A stretch of DNA of 64,000 nt from Bacillota bacterium (GCA_023459335.1 JAEWUO010000008.1:1-64000), one strand, 5' to 3'. Positions 41,086-50,199 are shown, counted from the first letter of the stretch. The notes: generated by a model from the letters alone, not told the origin. Translations and numbers: made by a program.

Positions 41086-42640
41086 GACATACCCTCCCGA
41101 TCTCCTCGTCGCTCTGTTTTTTGAGCCCCAGCATATATTCGCCCATCATCTCGTCGTCCAGCCGGCCGGTATCCTCGAAATAAGCCGCGATCTTCCCGCC
41201 GTAGAGCACGATGAGGCTGTCCGAAAGCTCCATGACCTCGTTGAGATCTGCGGAAACGAGCAGCACCGCCGCACCCGCGCGGGAGAGGTCGACGAGCTTT
41301 TTGCGGATAAACTCCGTCGCGCCCACGTCGATGCCGCGCGTCGGCTGGTCGGCGATGATCAGCGTCGGTTCGCTCGAAAACTCGCGCGCGACGACGACCT
41401 TTTGAATGTTGCCGCCGGAGAGCATCTTTACCTTCTGTTTGCGGGACTTGCAGAGCACGGTATAGTCTTGAATCAGCTTGTCGCTTTCCGCGTGCATGGC
41501 TTTCATATCAAACAGCGGGCCTTTGTTAAACCGCTTTTCCTCGAACCGGTCGGAGATCAGGTTTTCCTCGATGGTCGCCGCGTCCGCGATGCCGTAGGTC
41601 ATGCGGTCCTCCGGCACGAGGGAGACGCCCAGCGCGCGAAGGCGCGCCTGCGAGGCGTTGATCACGTCCGCGCCGTTCACCGTCGCCGTGCCCGCGTCCG
41701 GTTCCTGCAGGTCGAAGAGCATATCGACCAGCTCCCGCTGCCCGTTGCCCTCCACACCGGCGACCCCGAGGATTTCGCCTTTCCGCACGTCGAAAGAAAC
41801 GCCGTCCAGCATCTTCTTGTTCCATTCGTTGGTAAATTCGAGCGAGCGCACCTTTAAAACGACATCCGTCGGCTTCGCCTGTTCCTTCTGCACGTCCAGC
41901 ACGACATCCCGGCCAACCATCAGGCGGGAGATCTCCTGTTCGGAAATGGAGGCTGTTTCGTAGACGCCCATCGACTTTCCGCCGCGCATGATGGTGAGCC
42001 GGTCGGTGATTTGTTTGATTTCGTTGAGCTTATGGGAGATAAAGATGATGGTGTAACCCTGTTCCTTCAGGTGGACAAGTTCACGGAAGAGCTCCGCCGT
42101 CTCCTGTGTGGTCAAAACCGCCGTCGGTTCGTCGAGGATGAGAATTCTCGCGCCGCGGATCAGCGCCTTTAATATCTCCACCTTCTGCTTCATGCCGACG
42201 GGGATGTCCATCACCTTCGCGTCCGGATTGACGTTCAGATTGAACCGCTCGGAATACTCTCGCGTCAGTTCCGTGGCTTTTTTAAAGTCGATGAACATGC
42301 CGCTTTTTTTCGGCACCATGCCGAGTACGATGTTTTCCGCGACGGTCAGGCTGGGTACGAGCATAAAGTGCTGGTGTACCATGCCGATGCCGTGCGAAAT
42401 CGCCGCCGTCGGCGACGGCAGCGAAACTTTCTCACCGCCGACGAATATCTCCCCTTCCGTCGGCTGCTCAAGCCCGAAGAGGATTTTCATCAGCGTGCTT
42501 TTCCCCGCTCCGTTTTCGCCCATCAGCGCGTGAATTTCGCCGTGTCGCACGGAAAAATCGACGCGCCGGTTCGCGGCGATGCCGTTCGGGTATACTTTGG
42601 TAATCCCTTTCATCTGGACGGCTAAATTTTCTTGTTCCAT
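41075..42640 (-). CDS. Nucleoside ABC transporter ATP-binding protein (two ABC domains)
   Basis: A 521-residue tandem ATPase of the ribose/BMP type. The first domain has GENGAGKST, a degenerate signature IPVGMKQKVEILKAL, and LILDEPTAVLT. The second has a degenerate Walker A (GVEGNGQRELV), the signature LSGGNIQKVVVARE and IADQPTRGIDVG. The asymmetry of the sites is characteristic of this class. It follows the binding-protein gene after 254 bp that include a hairpin terminator, so the binding protein should be made in excess over the membrane complex. Confidence 0.94.
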   Translation of the reverse strand: MEQENLAVQMKGITKVYPNGIAANRRVDFSVRHGEIHALMGENGAGKSTLMKILFGLEQPTEGEIFVGGEKVSLPSPTAAISHGIGMVHQHFMLVPSLTVAENIVLGMVPKKSGMFIDFKKATELTREYSERFNLNVNPDAKVMDIPVGMKQKVEILKALIRGARILILDEPTAVLTTQETAELFRELVHLKEQGYTIIFISHKLNEIKQITDRLTIMRGGKSMGVYETASISEQEISRLMVGRDVVLDVQKEQAKPTDVVLKVRSLEFTNEWNKKMLDGVSFDVRKGEILGVAGVEGNGQRELVDMLFDLQEPDAGTATVNGADVINASQARLRALGVSLVPEDRMTYGIADAATIEENLISDRFEEKRFNKGPLFDMKAMHAESDKLIQDYTVLCKSRKQKVKMLSGGNIQKVVVAREFSSEPTLIIADQPTRGIDVGATEFIRKKLVDLSRAGAAVLLVSADLNEVMELSDSLIVLYGGKIAAYFEDTGRLDDEMMGEYMLGLKKQSDEEIGRVCHEG

Positions 42641-42825
42641 ATTCTGGTCCCTTCGGATAAGAATCGATGACTTTTTTTATATTTCATGACAGGGGTTGAT
42701 TATCTTTCGAAAAACCAACTGCATACTAGATAAATATAATAAAAAAAACGCCTGTTTGCAACGCCGCGGAGGAATCCTCCGCTGGTTTTCAAGAGTTTAA
42801 ACGATCCGTGCGCTTTTGCGAAAAC

Positions 42826-42850
42826 GAGGGAGCGCATTCTGCGCTCCCTC
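42826..42850 (-). terminator. Attenuating terminator between bmp and the ATPase gene
   Basis: A perfect 10-bp stem GAGGGAGCGC/GCGCTCCCTC with a 5-nt loop is followed on minus by GTTTTCGC. The T-run is short, so partial read-through is expected. The remaining 42641-42825 is an AT-rich leader with no gene. Confidence 0.65.
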
Positions 42851-42894
42851 GATTCAGGCCGCTGTCCGGCGGCGTCGGTAGCCGGTAGTTTTTC

Positions 42895-44013
42895 TTACGG
42901 CTGCATGGAATCCCTCAGCGCGATGACGGCATTCGTGTCGTCCCCGATGGCGCTGGGAACCACGATGGTTCCGTCCTTGATCGCCGCTTCGGCCGCGAGA
43001 ACCTTATCCTGCACGGCTTTGGGCGCTACGTTTGCGAAGTTCTTGTCGGTTACGACGCCGACGCCGCCTTCGGTAAGCCCGAGGGTGACGGCCTTACCCC
43101 AATAGGTACGGCCCGCATCCCATTCGTCAAAGATCCAGACGATGGAGTTGCCGACGTTTTTGAGGCCGGAGGTCAGCGTGATTGCCGCGAGGTCGGCGTT
43201 AAAGGTCGCTTCCTGATCGGAGTCCACGCCGATGAACCAGGCTTTGCCGGACTCCAGCGCCGCTTCCGCCGCGCCGTTGCCGGAAAGGCCCGCGACGCCC
43301 CAGAGGATGTCCGCTTTATTGTCGTTGATCATCGAAAGGCCCATTTCCTTGGCCGTCGCGGTGTCGACATAGCTGTTGACATAGCGGGTGTCCACCTTGA
43401 CGTCCGGATCGGTTGCTTTCGCGCCCTCGAGGAAACCATAGAGGAAGTCGTTGATGACGGGGCTGTCGATGCCGCCGACAAATCCGACGACTTTTTCCGC
43501 GTTGATGTTCTTCACGGAGGTTTCCGAGGTCATCGCCGCCGCAAACACGCCGATGAGGTAACCCATGTCGTTCTGCTTGTAGCTGATGTTGACGACGTTG
43601 GCGTTATCACCGACATAGGAAGTGTCGTCATAAATCAGGAATTTCTGATCCGGATAAGCGGTTGCTACTTCCTTCAGATAGTCAGGCATCTGATAGGTGC
43701 CGACGATGATCAGATCGTATTCGCCGGATTCCGCCACTTCATAGAGGGTGTCGAGCCATTTCGGCTGGTCGGCGTCCGTGCCGCCCATCTCGATGGTCTT
43801 GTAGGTGATGCGCCCAGCGTCCTGAAGCGCTTTCAGGCCGGATTCGGCGGAGTCGAAAAACGATTTGTCGCCGAGGTTGCCGTTGACAAGGCTGACGACG
43901 TTGTAGACCTTTTTCCCGTCCGTACCCGCGGTTGCGCCGCCGGCGGCGGGTTTACAGGCGACCGCGCCAAAGACCAGGAGTACCACCAACAGGATCGTTA
44001 CGATTTTCTTCAT
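42895..44013 (-). CDS. BMP-family nucleoside-binding lipoprotein
   Basis: A 372-residue substrate-binding lipoprotein of the Bmp/PnrA family. The signal peptide ends in the lipobox GAVAC with Cys20. The mature part has the periplasmic-binding fold with VSLVNGNLGDKSFFDSAESG, LIIVGTYQMPDYL and VGFVGGIDSPVINDFLYGF, which match PnrA/BmpA strands around the nucleoside pocket. In characterised members (Treponema PnrA, Lactococcus BmpA) the ligands are purine or general nucleosides. It has its own promoter and heads the transporter-hydrolase operon. Confidence 0.92.
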   Translation of the reverse strand: MKKIVTILLVVLLVFGAVACKPAAGGATAGTDGKKVYNVVSLVNGNLGDKSFFDSAESGLKALQDAGRITYKTIEMGGTDADQPKWLDTLYEVAESGEYDLIIVGTYQMPDYLKEVATAYPDQKFLIYDDTSYVGDNANVVNISYKQNDMGYLIGVFAAAMTSETSVKNINAEKVVGFVGGIDSPVINDFLYGFLEGAKATDPDVKVDTRYVNSYVDTATAKEMGLSMINDNKADILWGVAGLSGNGAAEAALESGKAWFIGVDSDQEATFNADLAAITLTSGLKNVGNSIVWIFDEWDAGRTYWGKAVTLGLTEGGVGVVTDKNFANVAPKAVQDKVLAAEAAIKDGTIVVPSAIGDDTNAVIALRDSMQP

Positions 44014-44112
44014 TCTGATTCCTCTCTCTTTTCATCGATTTGTTTGGTTCGGGCATTCCCAAATGTGGTTTCCCAGATGAAAAATGAAGCCCTTCTGCCG
44101 CTCCACAGTTGC

Positions 44113-44141
44113 AGTTTAAATGGAATTCGATGAAAAGTCAA
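44113..44141 (-). promoter_or_regulatory. Promoter of the nucleoside ABC operon
   Basis: Minus-strand TTGACT (44136-44141), 17-bp spacer and TAAACT (44113-44118), about 100 nt before the start codon. The gene-free stretch 44014-44350 holds this promoter, its leader and the terminator of the preceding ECF operon. Confidence 0.7.
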
Positions 44142-44244
44142 TCCGCTTAACCTTCCGTTAAGCTCGCATATTCGCGTATTTTAATCCGTTTTCCGCCCTT
44201 TTTGCATAAGGCTTATGAAAAATGCAAAACGTTGTTCGTGTGAA

Positions 44245-44282
44245 AAAACCGCCGTGCGGCGCTCGGCCGGACGGCGGTTTTC
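44245..44282 (-). terminator. Terminator of the ECF/DUF62 operon
   Basis: ACCGCCGT and ACGGCGGT arms are joined by a GC-rich loop, with TTTTTTCAC following on minus. It separates the UPF0397 gene from the nucleoside ABC operon. Confidence 0.75.
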
Positions 44283-44350
44283 AGTCGTGTGATCCGCATC
44301 TGATGCGTTTTTGTGTTTGTTTAGTTCCCCTCCGCTCAGCGGAGCTGCAT

Positions 44351-44914
44351 TTACTCCTCTTCCTTGGTCAGGCTGCCCTTCTTCGGACGGATCTTGGCAT
44401 AGGCAAAGAGCAGCAGGGAGCCGATGACGCCGGAAGCGATGACGTTCCAGAGGCAGGCGACCGCGCCCTGCGTGAAGACGAGGTTGACCGGCTCGGCGTA
44501 GATCACGATGTCGAGAACGGGGGCTACCACGATCCACGCGACGACGTTTGCGAGGATCTGATAGATATTGAAACGAAGCAGGTCTTTCCAGGAAAATTCG
44601 CCTTCGTCCACCTTCAGTTTCGTATAGACGAGGCCGACGAGGAACATGGAAACGCCGGAAGCAATGACCCAGCTCCACCAGGGAGAGCCGTATTGCAGCG
44701 CGTCGGAGATCGCATGCCCGATGAACGCGATGAGTCCGCCCGCGATCGGTCCGAACAGCGCCGCGAAGAACGCGCCGAGGCCGTACGCTGTTTGGATGGA
44801 CGTCTCGGGGATACCGGTCGGCACTTTCACATACATGAACAGCAGCGCGAACAGCGCCGCGCCGAGACCGGTGGCTACGATGGTCTTGGTCGTTACCTTG
44901 AACATTTTCTTCAT
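44351..44914 (-). CDS. ECF transporter S component (UPF0397 family)
   Basis: A 187-residue integral membrane protein. PTGIPETSIQTAYGLGAFFAALFGPIAGG and the following FIGHAISDALQYGSPWWSW are the hallmark of UPF0397, a substrate-specificity (S) component of energy-coupling-factor transporters. Five to six helices are visible and the tail is charged. In this locus it closes an operon with ECF T and A genes. In other Bacillota UPF0397 proteins accompany fused ATPases with a DUF3744-type linker. The substrate is not established; the flanking SAM hydrolase genes suggest a methionine- or adenosyl-related compound. Confidence 0.9.
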   Translation of the reverse strand: MKKMFKVTTKTIVATGLGAALFALLFMYVKVPTGIPETSIQTAYGLGAFFAALFGPIAGGLIAFIGHAISDALQYGSPWWSWVIASGVSMFLVGLVYTKLKVDEGEFSWKDLLRFNIYQILANVVAWIVVAPVLDIVIYAEPVNLVFTQGAVACLWNVIASGVIGSLLLFAYAKIRPKKGSLTKEEE

Positions 44915-44997
44915 CTGATCCTACCTCCCAAATAAATTGTACGAGTCCTACTTCATATTATGCGTCCGTGCGCCCGCTGTCAAGCAAGCCGCGCGGA

Positions 44998-45843
44998 TTA
45001 CGCCTTTGTAAAAACAACGCGCCAGTCCGCGCCGTAGGAAAGGCCGAATTGCCCGGTAAAACTGCCGCGGCTCACCGCGAGCGCGATCTTCATCATCTCG
45101 TTGTTGTAGACGATGGGTTCGCCAGGCTTTACAAAGCCGAAGCTCTGGTGAAACAGCACGCCGCGGTCGAATACAATCTCCTCCCCGTGCCGCACGTTGA
45201 CGCGCAGCGTGTCCCCATACGCAAACCCGCTGTCAAAAAGCAGGCGCGTCGGGATGTTCGTCCAGAGGTTGCCGAAGTTTGGATCGTCGATTTCGAAAAT
45301 CCCCTCGACTCTGCCCGCCGCCGCGACCGGTTCGTGTATTTCATGCCGCACGATCTGACTCACGGGATATGCGGGGCCGACCCCCTCGAAGTCGATGATC
45401 CCGCTGGCAAGGCGGGCCGCGCAGTAACCGAAGAGATCGCGCCCGTGGAAGATCGCGACATCCTCCGTATCCTTGCCTCGGAGGCGGTTGACCGATTCGT
45501 CGATTTCGCGCACCTCGAGAACGCCCATCTCGCGCTCGACGTGCGTGAGCGCGCCGTTGTCCGGCGTAACCACATAGTATCCGCCTTTCACCTTCGCCAC
45601 GCAGGCCCTGCGCGCGGTGCCGACGCCGGGATCGACCACGGAGACATAAACCGTCCCCTCCGGCCAGAAGCGGAGGCTCTGATTGAGGCGGTAGCTCGCG
45701 CTCCAGGTATCGAACTGCGGCAGCTCGTGCGTGCCGTCGATGATTTCCAGCGTACGGTCCACGCTCTTGACCACGCCGTACATGGAGCTGACCGCGCCTT
45801 CCTTATAGGTGAAGTCGGTTTGAAAGACTAATAACGGTTTCAT
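44998..45843 (-). CDS. DUF62 S-adenosylmethionine hydrolase (1)
   Basis: A 281-residue protein of the DUF62/SAM hydroxide adenosyltransferase family, related to the chlorinase and fluorinase of natural-product pathways. Characterised DUF62 enzymes hydrolyse SAM to adenosine and methionine. Visible motifs are TDFTYKEG with the N-terminal Asp, VVDPGVGTARR with the Asp and Arg of the water-activating triad, TPDNGALTH, and FHGRDLFGYCAARLA with the catalytic His. The C-terminal beta-domain is complete. It lies between the ECF T and S genes, 33 bp after the T gene. Confidence 0.9.
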   Translation of the reverse strand: MKPLLVFQTDFTYKEGAVSSMYGVVKSVDRTLEIIDGTHELPQFDTWSASYRLNQSLRFWPEGTVYVSVVDPGVGTARRACVAKVKGGYYVVTPDNGALTHVEREMGVLEVREIDESVNRLRGKDTEDVAIFHGRDLFGYCAARLASGIIDFEGVGPAYPVSQIVRHEIHEPVAAAGRVEGIFEIDDPNFGNLWTNIPTRLLFDSGFAYGDTLRVNVRHGEEIVFDRGVLFHQSFGFVKPGEPIVYNNEMMKIALAVSRGSFTGQFGLSYGADWRVVFTKA

Positions 45844-45876
45844 GTATTCGCTCCTTTACGAATATTCGCCGCCTGA

Positions 45877-46710
45877 TCAGACGAACGGATTGTAAAATTT
45901 ACTGTGGTTGACGAACACGCTCAGCGCGATCGTGCCGAGAAACAGCGCAAGCGAAACGGATAACGCGACAACGTCCCTGCCCCTGAGCGGTTTGGCCGCG
46001 TACCAGGTCCGTTTCTTCTCTTTGCCGAACCCGCGCAGATCCATCGTGTTGGAGATGGTCTCGATCCGGTCGAGCGTTGAAAAGATCAGCGGGATCGTGA
46101 TATTGAGGATGTTTTTTACGCGCTTGCCGAGCTTTTCCTTTTTGGAGAGGTCCAGTCCCCGGCTCTGCTGCGCGGAGGCGATATCCTGATAATCCCGGAT
46201 CAGGTCGGGGAAGTAACGCAGCGTCAGCGAAAACGCGAACGCCGCCTTGTAGCTCACGCCCGCGCGGTTGATGGACGCGGCAAGCTCGCTCGGGTTCGTC
46301 GAAAGGAAAAAGATGATGCCCAGCGGCACGACGGAGGCGTACTTGAGCGTCTTGGTCACCTGATACAGCATCTGCTCGCTGGTCACCACATAACGCCCGA
46401 AGATCGTAAGGAGCACGTGCTTCGTTCCGTAGATCTCCACCCCGTAGGTCGGGCTGAAGAGGAACGTGAGCGCGAAATTGAGCGCGAGAAACAAAAGCAC
46501 GTACAGCAGCATCAGCTTGATCTGACGAAATTGGATCTGCGACATCTTCAAAAACACAATGGACAGCGCCATGATGACCGCGATGGCGCGGATATCGTAG
46601 GAAAACATCACCGCCGCGGTGAGCAGCAGGAAGCAGAGGAGCTTCGTCACGCCCGAAAGGTCGTAGATTGCGTTGTGCCGCTCGACATAATCGAAGAGTT
46701 TCGCTTTCAT
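45877..46710 (-). CDS. ECF transporter T component (EcfT/CbiQ-like)
   Basis: A 277-residue membrane coupling protein. About five hydrophobic helices are present, followed by the two cytoplasmic coupling motifs that bind the ATPases: SAQQSRGLDLSKKEKL and MDLRGFGKEKKRTWY, both with the Ala/Asp-Arg-Gly signature. The gene overlaps the ATPase gene by 4 bp. It would form the transport core with the fused ATPase upstream and the UPF0397 protein downstream. Confidence 0.92.
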   Translation of the reverse strand: MKAKLFDYVERHNAIYDLSGVTKLLCFLLLTAAVMFSYDIRAIAVIMALSIVFLKMSQIQFRQIKLMLLYVLLFLALNFALTFLFSPTYGVEIYGTKHVLLTIFGRYVVTSEQMLYQVTKTLKYASVVPLGIIFFLSTNPSELAASINRAGVSYKAAFAFSLTLRYFPDLIRDYQDIASAQQSRGLDLSKKEKLGKRVKNILNITIPLIFSTLDRIETISNTMDLRGFGKEKKRTWYAAKPLRGRDVVALSVSLALFLGTIALSVFVNHSKFYNPFV

Positions 46711-48419
46711 CGCGCCGTGCTCCTCTCATAATCGATGAAGTGCTGCACGAACGTTTCCCCGTCCGGCAGACCCGCGCGGGAGGCAAGTTCATAGAGCGAG
46801 GTCACCTTCAGGCTCGCCTGACTCGCGATCGTCTCGCTGGTCAGCGCCTTCACCGCCGTGCCGTCGAGCAGGATTTCGCCCGCGTGCAGCACGATGGCGT
46901 GCGGTGTGTATTCCAGCATCAGGTGCATGTCGTGCGTGATGAGCAGTATCGTCGTGCCGCTCTGATTGAGCGAACGCAGAAATTCCATAATTTCGGTATA
47001 GTGCCGGTAGTCCTGCCCCGCGGTCGGCTCGTCGAGTATGATCAGCTCCGGCTCCATCACGAGCACGCTCGCAATGGTGACGCGCTTCTTCTGGCCGAAG
47101 GAAAGCGCGGAGATGGGCCATTTGCGAAACGGATACAGCCCGCAGATCCTGAGCGCCTTTTCCACGCGCGGCCGGATCTCCTCCTCGGCCATTCCGCGCA
47201 GCCGTAATCCCAGCGCGACCTCGTCGTAAATCATGGCTTTGCAGATCATCTGGTTGGGATTCTGCATCACGTAACCGATCTTGCCGCTGCGTTCGTGGAT
47301 CGTCCAATGATCCATCGGCTCCCCGTGAAAGCGCAGGCTGCCTTCAGGGTCCTTGCAGATGCCCGTAACGACCTTCGCCAGCGTGCTCTTGCCCGCGCCG
47401 TTGGTTCCCACGAGACTGACCATTTCGCCCGTTTCGATGGAAAAGTTCAGGTGTTTCAGGATCGGCCGCTGCTCGACGTAGCGGTAGCTCAAATCCTCCG
47501 CGGAGAGAATCGAATCCCGTTTCGGCGCGGGCTCCCGCTCCGGCTGCGCCGCGTCCCATTTTAACAGCGCAACTTTGACCGCGTCCACATCCAGCGTGTC
47601 GATGCGGCCCGCGCGGAGTTGTTCGGTCACGGGGACGCCCGCGTATTTCAGCGCGGTGACGTAGAGCGGCTCGCGGATGCCGAGCTTCGGCAGGATATTC
47701 GCCGCCATGAGCGCGTCCGGCGTCATATCCGCGACAATTCTCCCTTCGGACATGACGATCACGCGGTCGATATGCCGGTAGAGCACATCTTCGAGCCGGT
47801 GCTCGATAATCACGACGGTTTTGTTGTAATCCCGGTAAATGCGGTCGATCAGGTCGATGGCGGTCTTGCCCGTAGCGGGGTCGAGGTTTGCCAGCGGTTC
47901 GTCGAAGAGCAGCGCCTCCACCTCGTGCACCATCACGCCCGCGAACGACACGCGCTGCTTCTGCCCGCCGGAAAGCTCGAACGGCGAAGCGCTGAGAAGC
48001 GAATCCATATCGACCAGCGCGGCGGCGCGGGAGACGGTCTCTTTCATCTCGCCCTGCTTGACGCACTCGTTTTCGAGCGCAAAGGCAATATCCTCGCCCA
48101 CGGACAAGCCGATGAACTGCCCGTCCGGGTCCTGTAAAACGGTTCCGACATGCTGGCTCAGTTCGAAGATGCTCGCGCCCTTCGTCTCGATGCCGCAGAC
48201 CCGCAGGCTTCCCTTGCTTTCGCCGGGGTAGGAAAAAGGGATCAGGCCGTTGACGCAGTTGCCGAGCGTGCTCTTTCCGCTGCCGGAGGGCCCGACGATC
48301 AGCACCTTTTCCCCTTCGAAGATCGTCAGGTTGATGTCGTGCAGCGTCGGCTCCGCCTGCGAAAAATACTGAAATGAAAAATCCCGAAATTCGATGACCG
48401 GCTTCCGGCTATTTTCCAC
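46707..48419 (-). CDS. ECF transporter fused A-A' ATPase
   Basis: A 570-residue protein with two ABC domains. The first (about 5-235) has GPSGSGKST, LSGGQKQRV and LLFDEPLANLDP. A linker of about 60 residues (DUF3744-like, VTEQLRAGRIDTLDVDAV) follows. The second (about 295-540) has GTNGAGKST, LSFGQKKRV and IILDEPTAGQD. The start is taken at a GTG (48419) with AAAGGAG 7 bp upstream; longer frames overlap the neighbour and are not coding. It overlaps the upstream DUF62 gene by 11 bp. Fused A-A' subunits go with UPF0397 S components in other Bacillota. Confidence 0.93.
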   Translation of the reverse strand: MENSRKPVIEFRDFSFQYFSQAEPTLHDINLTIFEGEKVLIVGPSGSGKSTLGNCVNGLIPFSYPGESKGSLRVCGIETKGASIFELSQHVGTVLQDPDGQFIGLSVGEDIAFALENECVKQGEMKETVSRAAALVDMDSLLSASPFELSGGQKQRVSFAGVMVHEVEALLFDEPLANLDPATGKTAIDLIDRIYRDYNKTVVIIEHRLEDVLYRHIDRVIVMSEGRIVADMTPDALMAANILPKLGIREPLYVTALKYAGVPVTEQLRAGRIDTLDVDAVKVALLKWDAAQPEREPAPKRDSILSAEDLSYRYVEQRPILKHLNFSIETGEMVSLVGTNGAGKSTLAKVVTGICKDPEGSLRFHGEPMDHWTIHERSGKIGYVMQNPNQMICKAMIYDEVALGLRLRGMAEEEIRPRVEKALRICGLYPFRKWPISALSFGQKKRVTIASVLVMEPELIILDEPTAGQDYRHYTEIMEFLRSLNQSGTTILLITHDMHLMLEYTPHAIVLHAGEILLDGTAVKALTSETIASQASLKVTSLYELASRAGLPDGETFVQHFIDYERSTAR

Positions 48420-49272
48420 AGCGGGGCTCCTTTCCCGCGGATTTTCGCATCGCGACGGTCCACGGCATGCCGGTGCCGACGTTGTACGCGCGCGCGAAAT
48501 CGCCCTGATTGATCGCGACGGCCATGCGGTCGAGGCTGTTGACGTACACGAGCGGTTCGCCGATGTACGCATCCGCAAACGAACGCGCGTAGACAAGGGA
48601 GTTCTGGTAGACAAGGCGCGCTCCGTTTTGAATCATGATGTCCACGCGCTCGCCGTGCTTCACGCCGAGCCGCAGAAAGTCCTCGCGGGAGACGTTCGTC
48701 CAGAGGCTGCCGAAGCGTACGTCGAGCACGTCGATATCCCCGCGGATGCAGCCGTCCTCCAGTTCCGGTTCGGAGAGCGGCAGCTCGACCACGCTGTCCG
48801 GGTCTAAAGCAGGGCCGACGCCGGAAAAGCCGATGACCTCCGCCGCAAGGCGCGCGCCCGTGTAGGCGTAGATATCCCGCCCGTGAAACGTATAACTCTC
48901 GCCGGAGTCCGGCAGGCGGTTGACGCGTTCGTCGATCTCCCGCGCGGCGGAGATGCCGCAGATGCGCTTCACGTGCGTGAGCGTCCCGTTGTCCGGCGTG
49001 ATGATATACTGCCCCGCAAGCGTTTCGACCGCGACGCTGCGGCGCGTGGACCCTACGCCCGGATCGACCACCGAAACGAACACGGTGCCCTTGGGCCAGT
49101 ACCCGACCGTCTGGATCAGGCGGTAGCTCGCCTCCCAGACGTTATACTGCGGGATCTCGTGCGTGAGGTTGGAGATGTTAAGCGATTCGCAGACGGAGTA
49201 CGCGACTCCGTACATGGCGCTGACCGCGCCGTCGGCGAGCCCGAAGTCGGACATGAGAACGAGTGGTTTCAT
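48409..49272 (-). CDS. DUF62 S-adenosylmethionine hydrolase (2)
   Basis: A 287-residue paralogue of the protein at 44998-45843. The motifs are SDFGLADGAVSAMYGV, VVDPGVGSTRRS, TPDNGTLTH and FHGRDIYAYTGARLA, so the Asp-Arg-His set is intact. It is the first structural gene after the regulator and overlaps the ECF ATPase gene by 11 bp. Two complete, clearly diverged copies in one operon suggest different substrates or a hetero-oligomer rather than redundancy. This is inference. Confidence 0.9.
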   Translation of the reverse strand: MKPLVLMSDFGLADGAVSAMYGVAYSVCESLNISNLTHEIPQYNVWEASYRLIQTVGYWPKGTVFVSVVDPGVGSTRRSVAVETLAGQYIITPDNGTLTHVKRICGISAAREIDERVNRLPDSGESYTFHGRDIYAYTGARLAAEVIGFSGVGPALDPDSVVELPLSEPELEDGCIRGDIDVLDVRFGSLWTNVSREDFLRLGVKHGERVDIMIQNGARLVYQNSLVYARSFADAYIGEPLVYVNSLDRMAVAINQGDFARAYNVGTGMPWTVAMRKSAGKEPRCGK

Positions 49273-49329
49273 TGCCGTTTTCCCCGTTTCCTGATCAAAA
49301 TTTCGCTGCGTTTGCCCGCATGGAAAGAT

Positions 49330-50049
49330 TCAGCGTATCGTATATCGAATTTTATAATACTCCGGGCGAAGATAGTGCTTGCACCGCGCCAGCGGCGTTT
49401 GATCCGCGCCGTAAAGTATGCACTCCAGCAGGTGGACCGGCGTTCCTTCGTCCACCTTTAAATATTCCGTCTCCGTGTCGTTGACAAAGATCAGCTTGAA
49501 CGAGACGTCCTGCCGGTTCGCCGCCTGATAGAGCGCCTCGTTTAAAAAGCGGTGCATTTCGTCCGCGGACGAAACGTCCACCCGCAAGCGGGAGAGCAGC
49601 CGCACCGGAACCTGCAGGAAAGAATAACCGACGACCGCATCCCCGCAGCGGTATACCAGATAGCTCGCCAGCAGGATGTCGCTCTTGCCCAGCGCGAGCT
49701 TATCCTGCGCGATATCCGTCGGCGGGGTAAAATTATAGCGGATGTCAGTGTTGTCGATGTTCACCGTCGCAAACGCGGTCAGCGGGTTGACGATACCGTC
49801 GCTTTTCGGCTCCCGCTGCTGCGAAACCAGCGTTCCCTTGCCGCGCGAGCGGATTAAGAGTCCGTCCTCGCAGAGGATCGCCATCGCCTGGCGGAGCGTG
49901 TTGCGGCTGACCTGATACTTCTGCGCAAGCGCAATCTCACCCGGCAGACACTCGCCCACGGGGTAAACGCCGCCGACGATATCGGCATAAAGCGAATTGT
50001 AGATTTCCACATAGGCCGGTACGCCCGTTGTGTGCAGGTCGATCTTCAT
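49330..50049 (-). CDS. GntR/HutC-type transcriptional regulator
   Basis: A 239-residue regulator. The N-terminal winged helix reads YNSLYADIVGGVYPVGECLPGE then LAQKYQVSRNTLRQAM, the canonical GntR signature, followed by LIRSRGKGTLV for the wing. Residues from about 90 to 239 form a UTRA effector domain, as in the HutC subfamily, which binds small molecules. It lies 57 bp upstream of the DUF62-ECF genes and probably represses its own promoter and the operon. The effector is unknown; a nucleoside, SAM-derived compound or the ECF substrate are the candidates. Confidence 0.9.
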   Translation of the reverse strand: MKIDLHTTGVPAYVEIYNSLYADIVGGVYPVGECLPGEIALAQKYQVSRNTLRQAMAILCEDGLLIRSRGKGTLVSQQREPKSDGIVNPLTAFATVNIDNTDIRYNFTPPTDIAQDKLALGKSDILLASYLVYRCGDAVVGYSFLQVPVRLLSRLRVDVSSADEMHRFLNEALYQAANRQDVSFKLIFVNDTETEYLKVDEGTPVHLLECILYGADQTPLARCKHYLRPEYYKIRYTIR

Positions 50050-50075
50050 TCCCTCTGCCTTTCTGGTTTGAACGA

Positions 50076-50104
50076 ATTATACAGCATGTTCAACATTTCG
50101 TCAA
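50076..50104 (-). promoter_or_regulatory. Promoter and possible operator of the gntR-DUF62-ECF operon
   Basis: Minus-strand TTGACG (50099-50104), 17-bp spacer and TATAAT (50076-50081). GAAC and GTTC arms at 50071-50092 flank the -10, a plausible GntR operator placed for autorepression. Confidence 0.8.
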
Positions 50105-50132
50105 TTTTAATTATTTATCGGATTAGAAAATA

Positions 50133-50158
50133 AAAAACGCCTGAATTCAGGCGTTTTT
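50133..50158. terminator. Terminator of the polysaccharide deacetylase gene
   Basis: A perfect palindrome of AAAACGCCTGA and TCAGGCGTTTT arms with A and T runs on each side. It lies 40 bp after the deacetylase stop on minus. Confidence 0.8.
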
Positions 50159-50199
50159 CAGCGGATCGCGCGGTCAACTTGTTCACCAAGTTTCATTTT

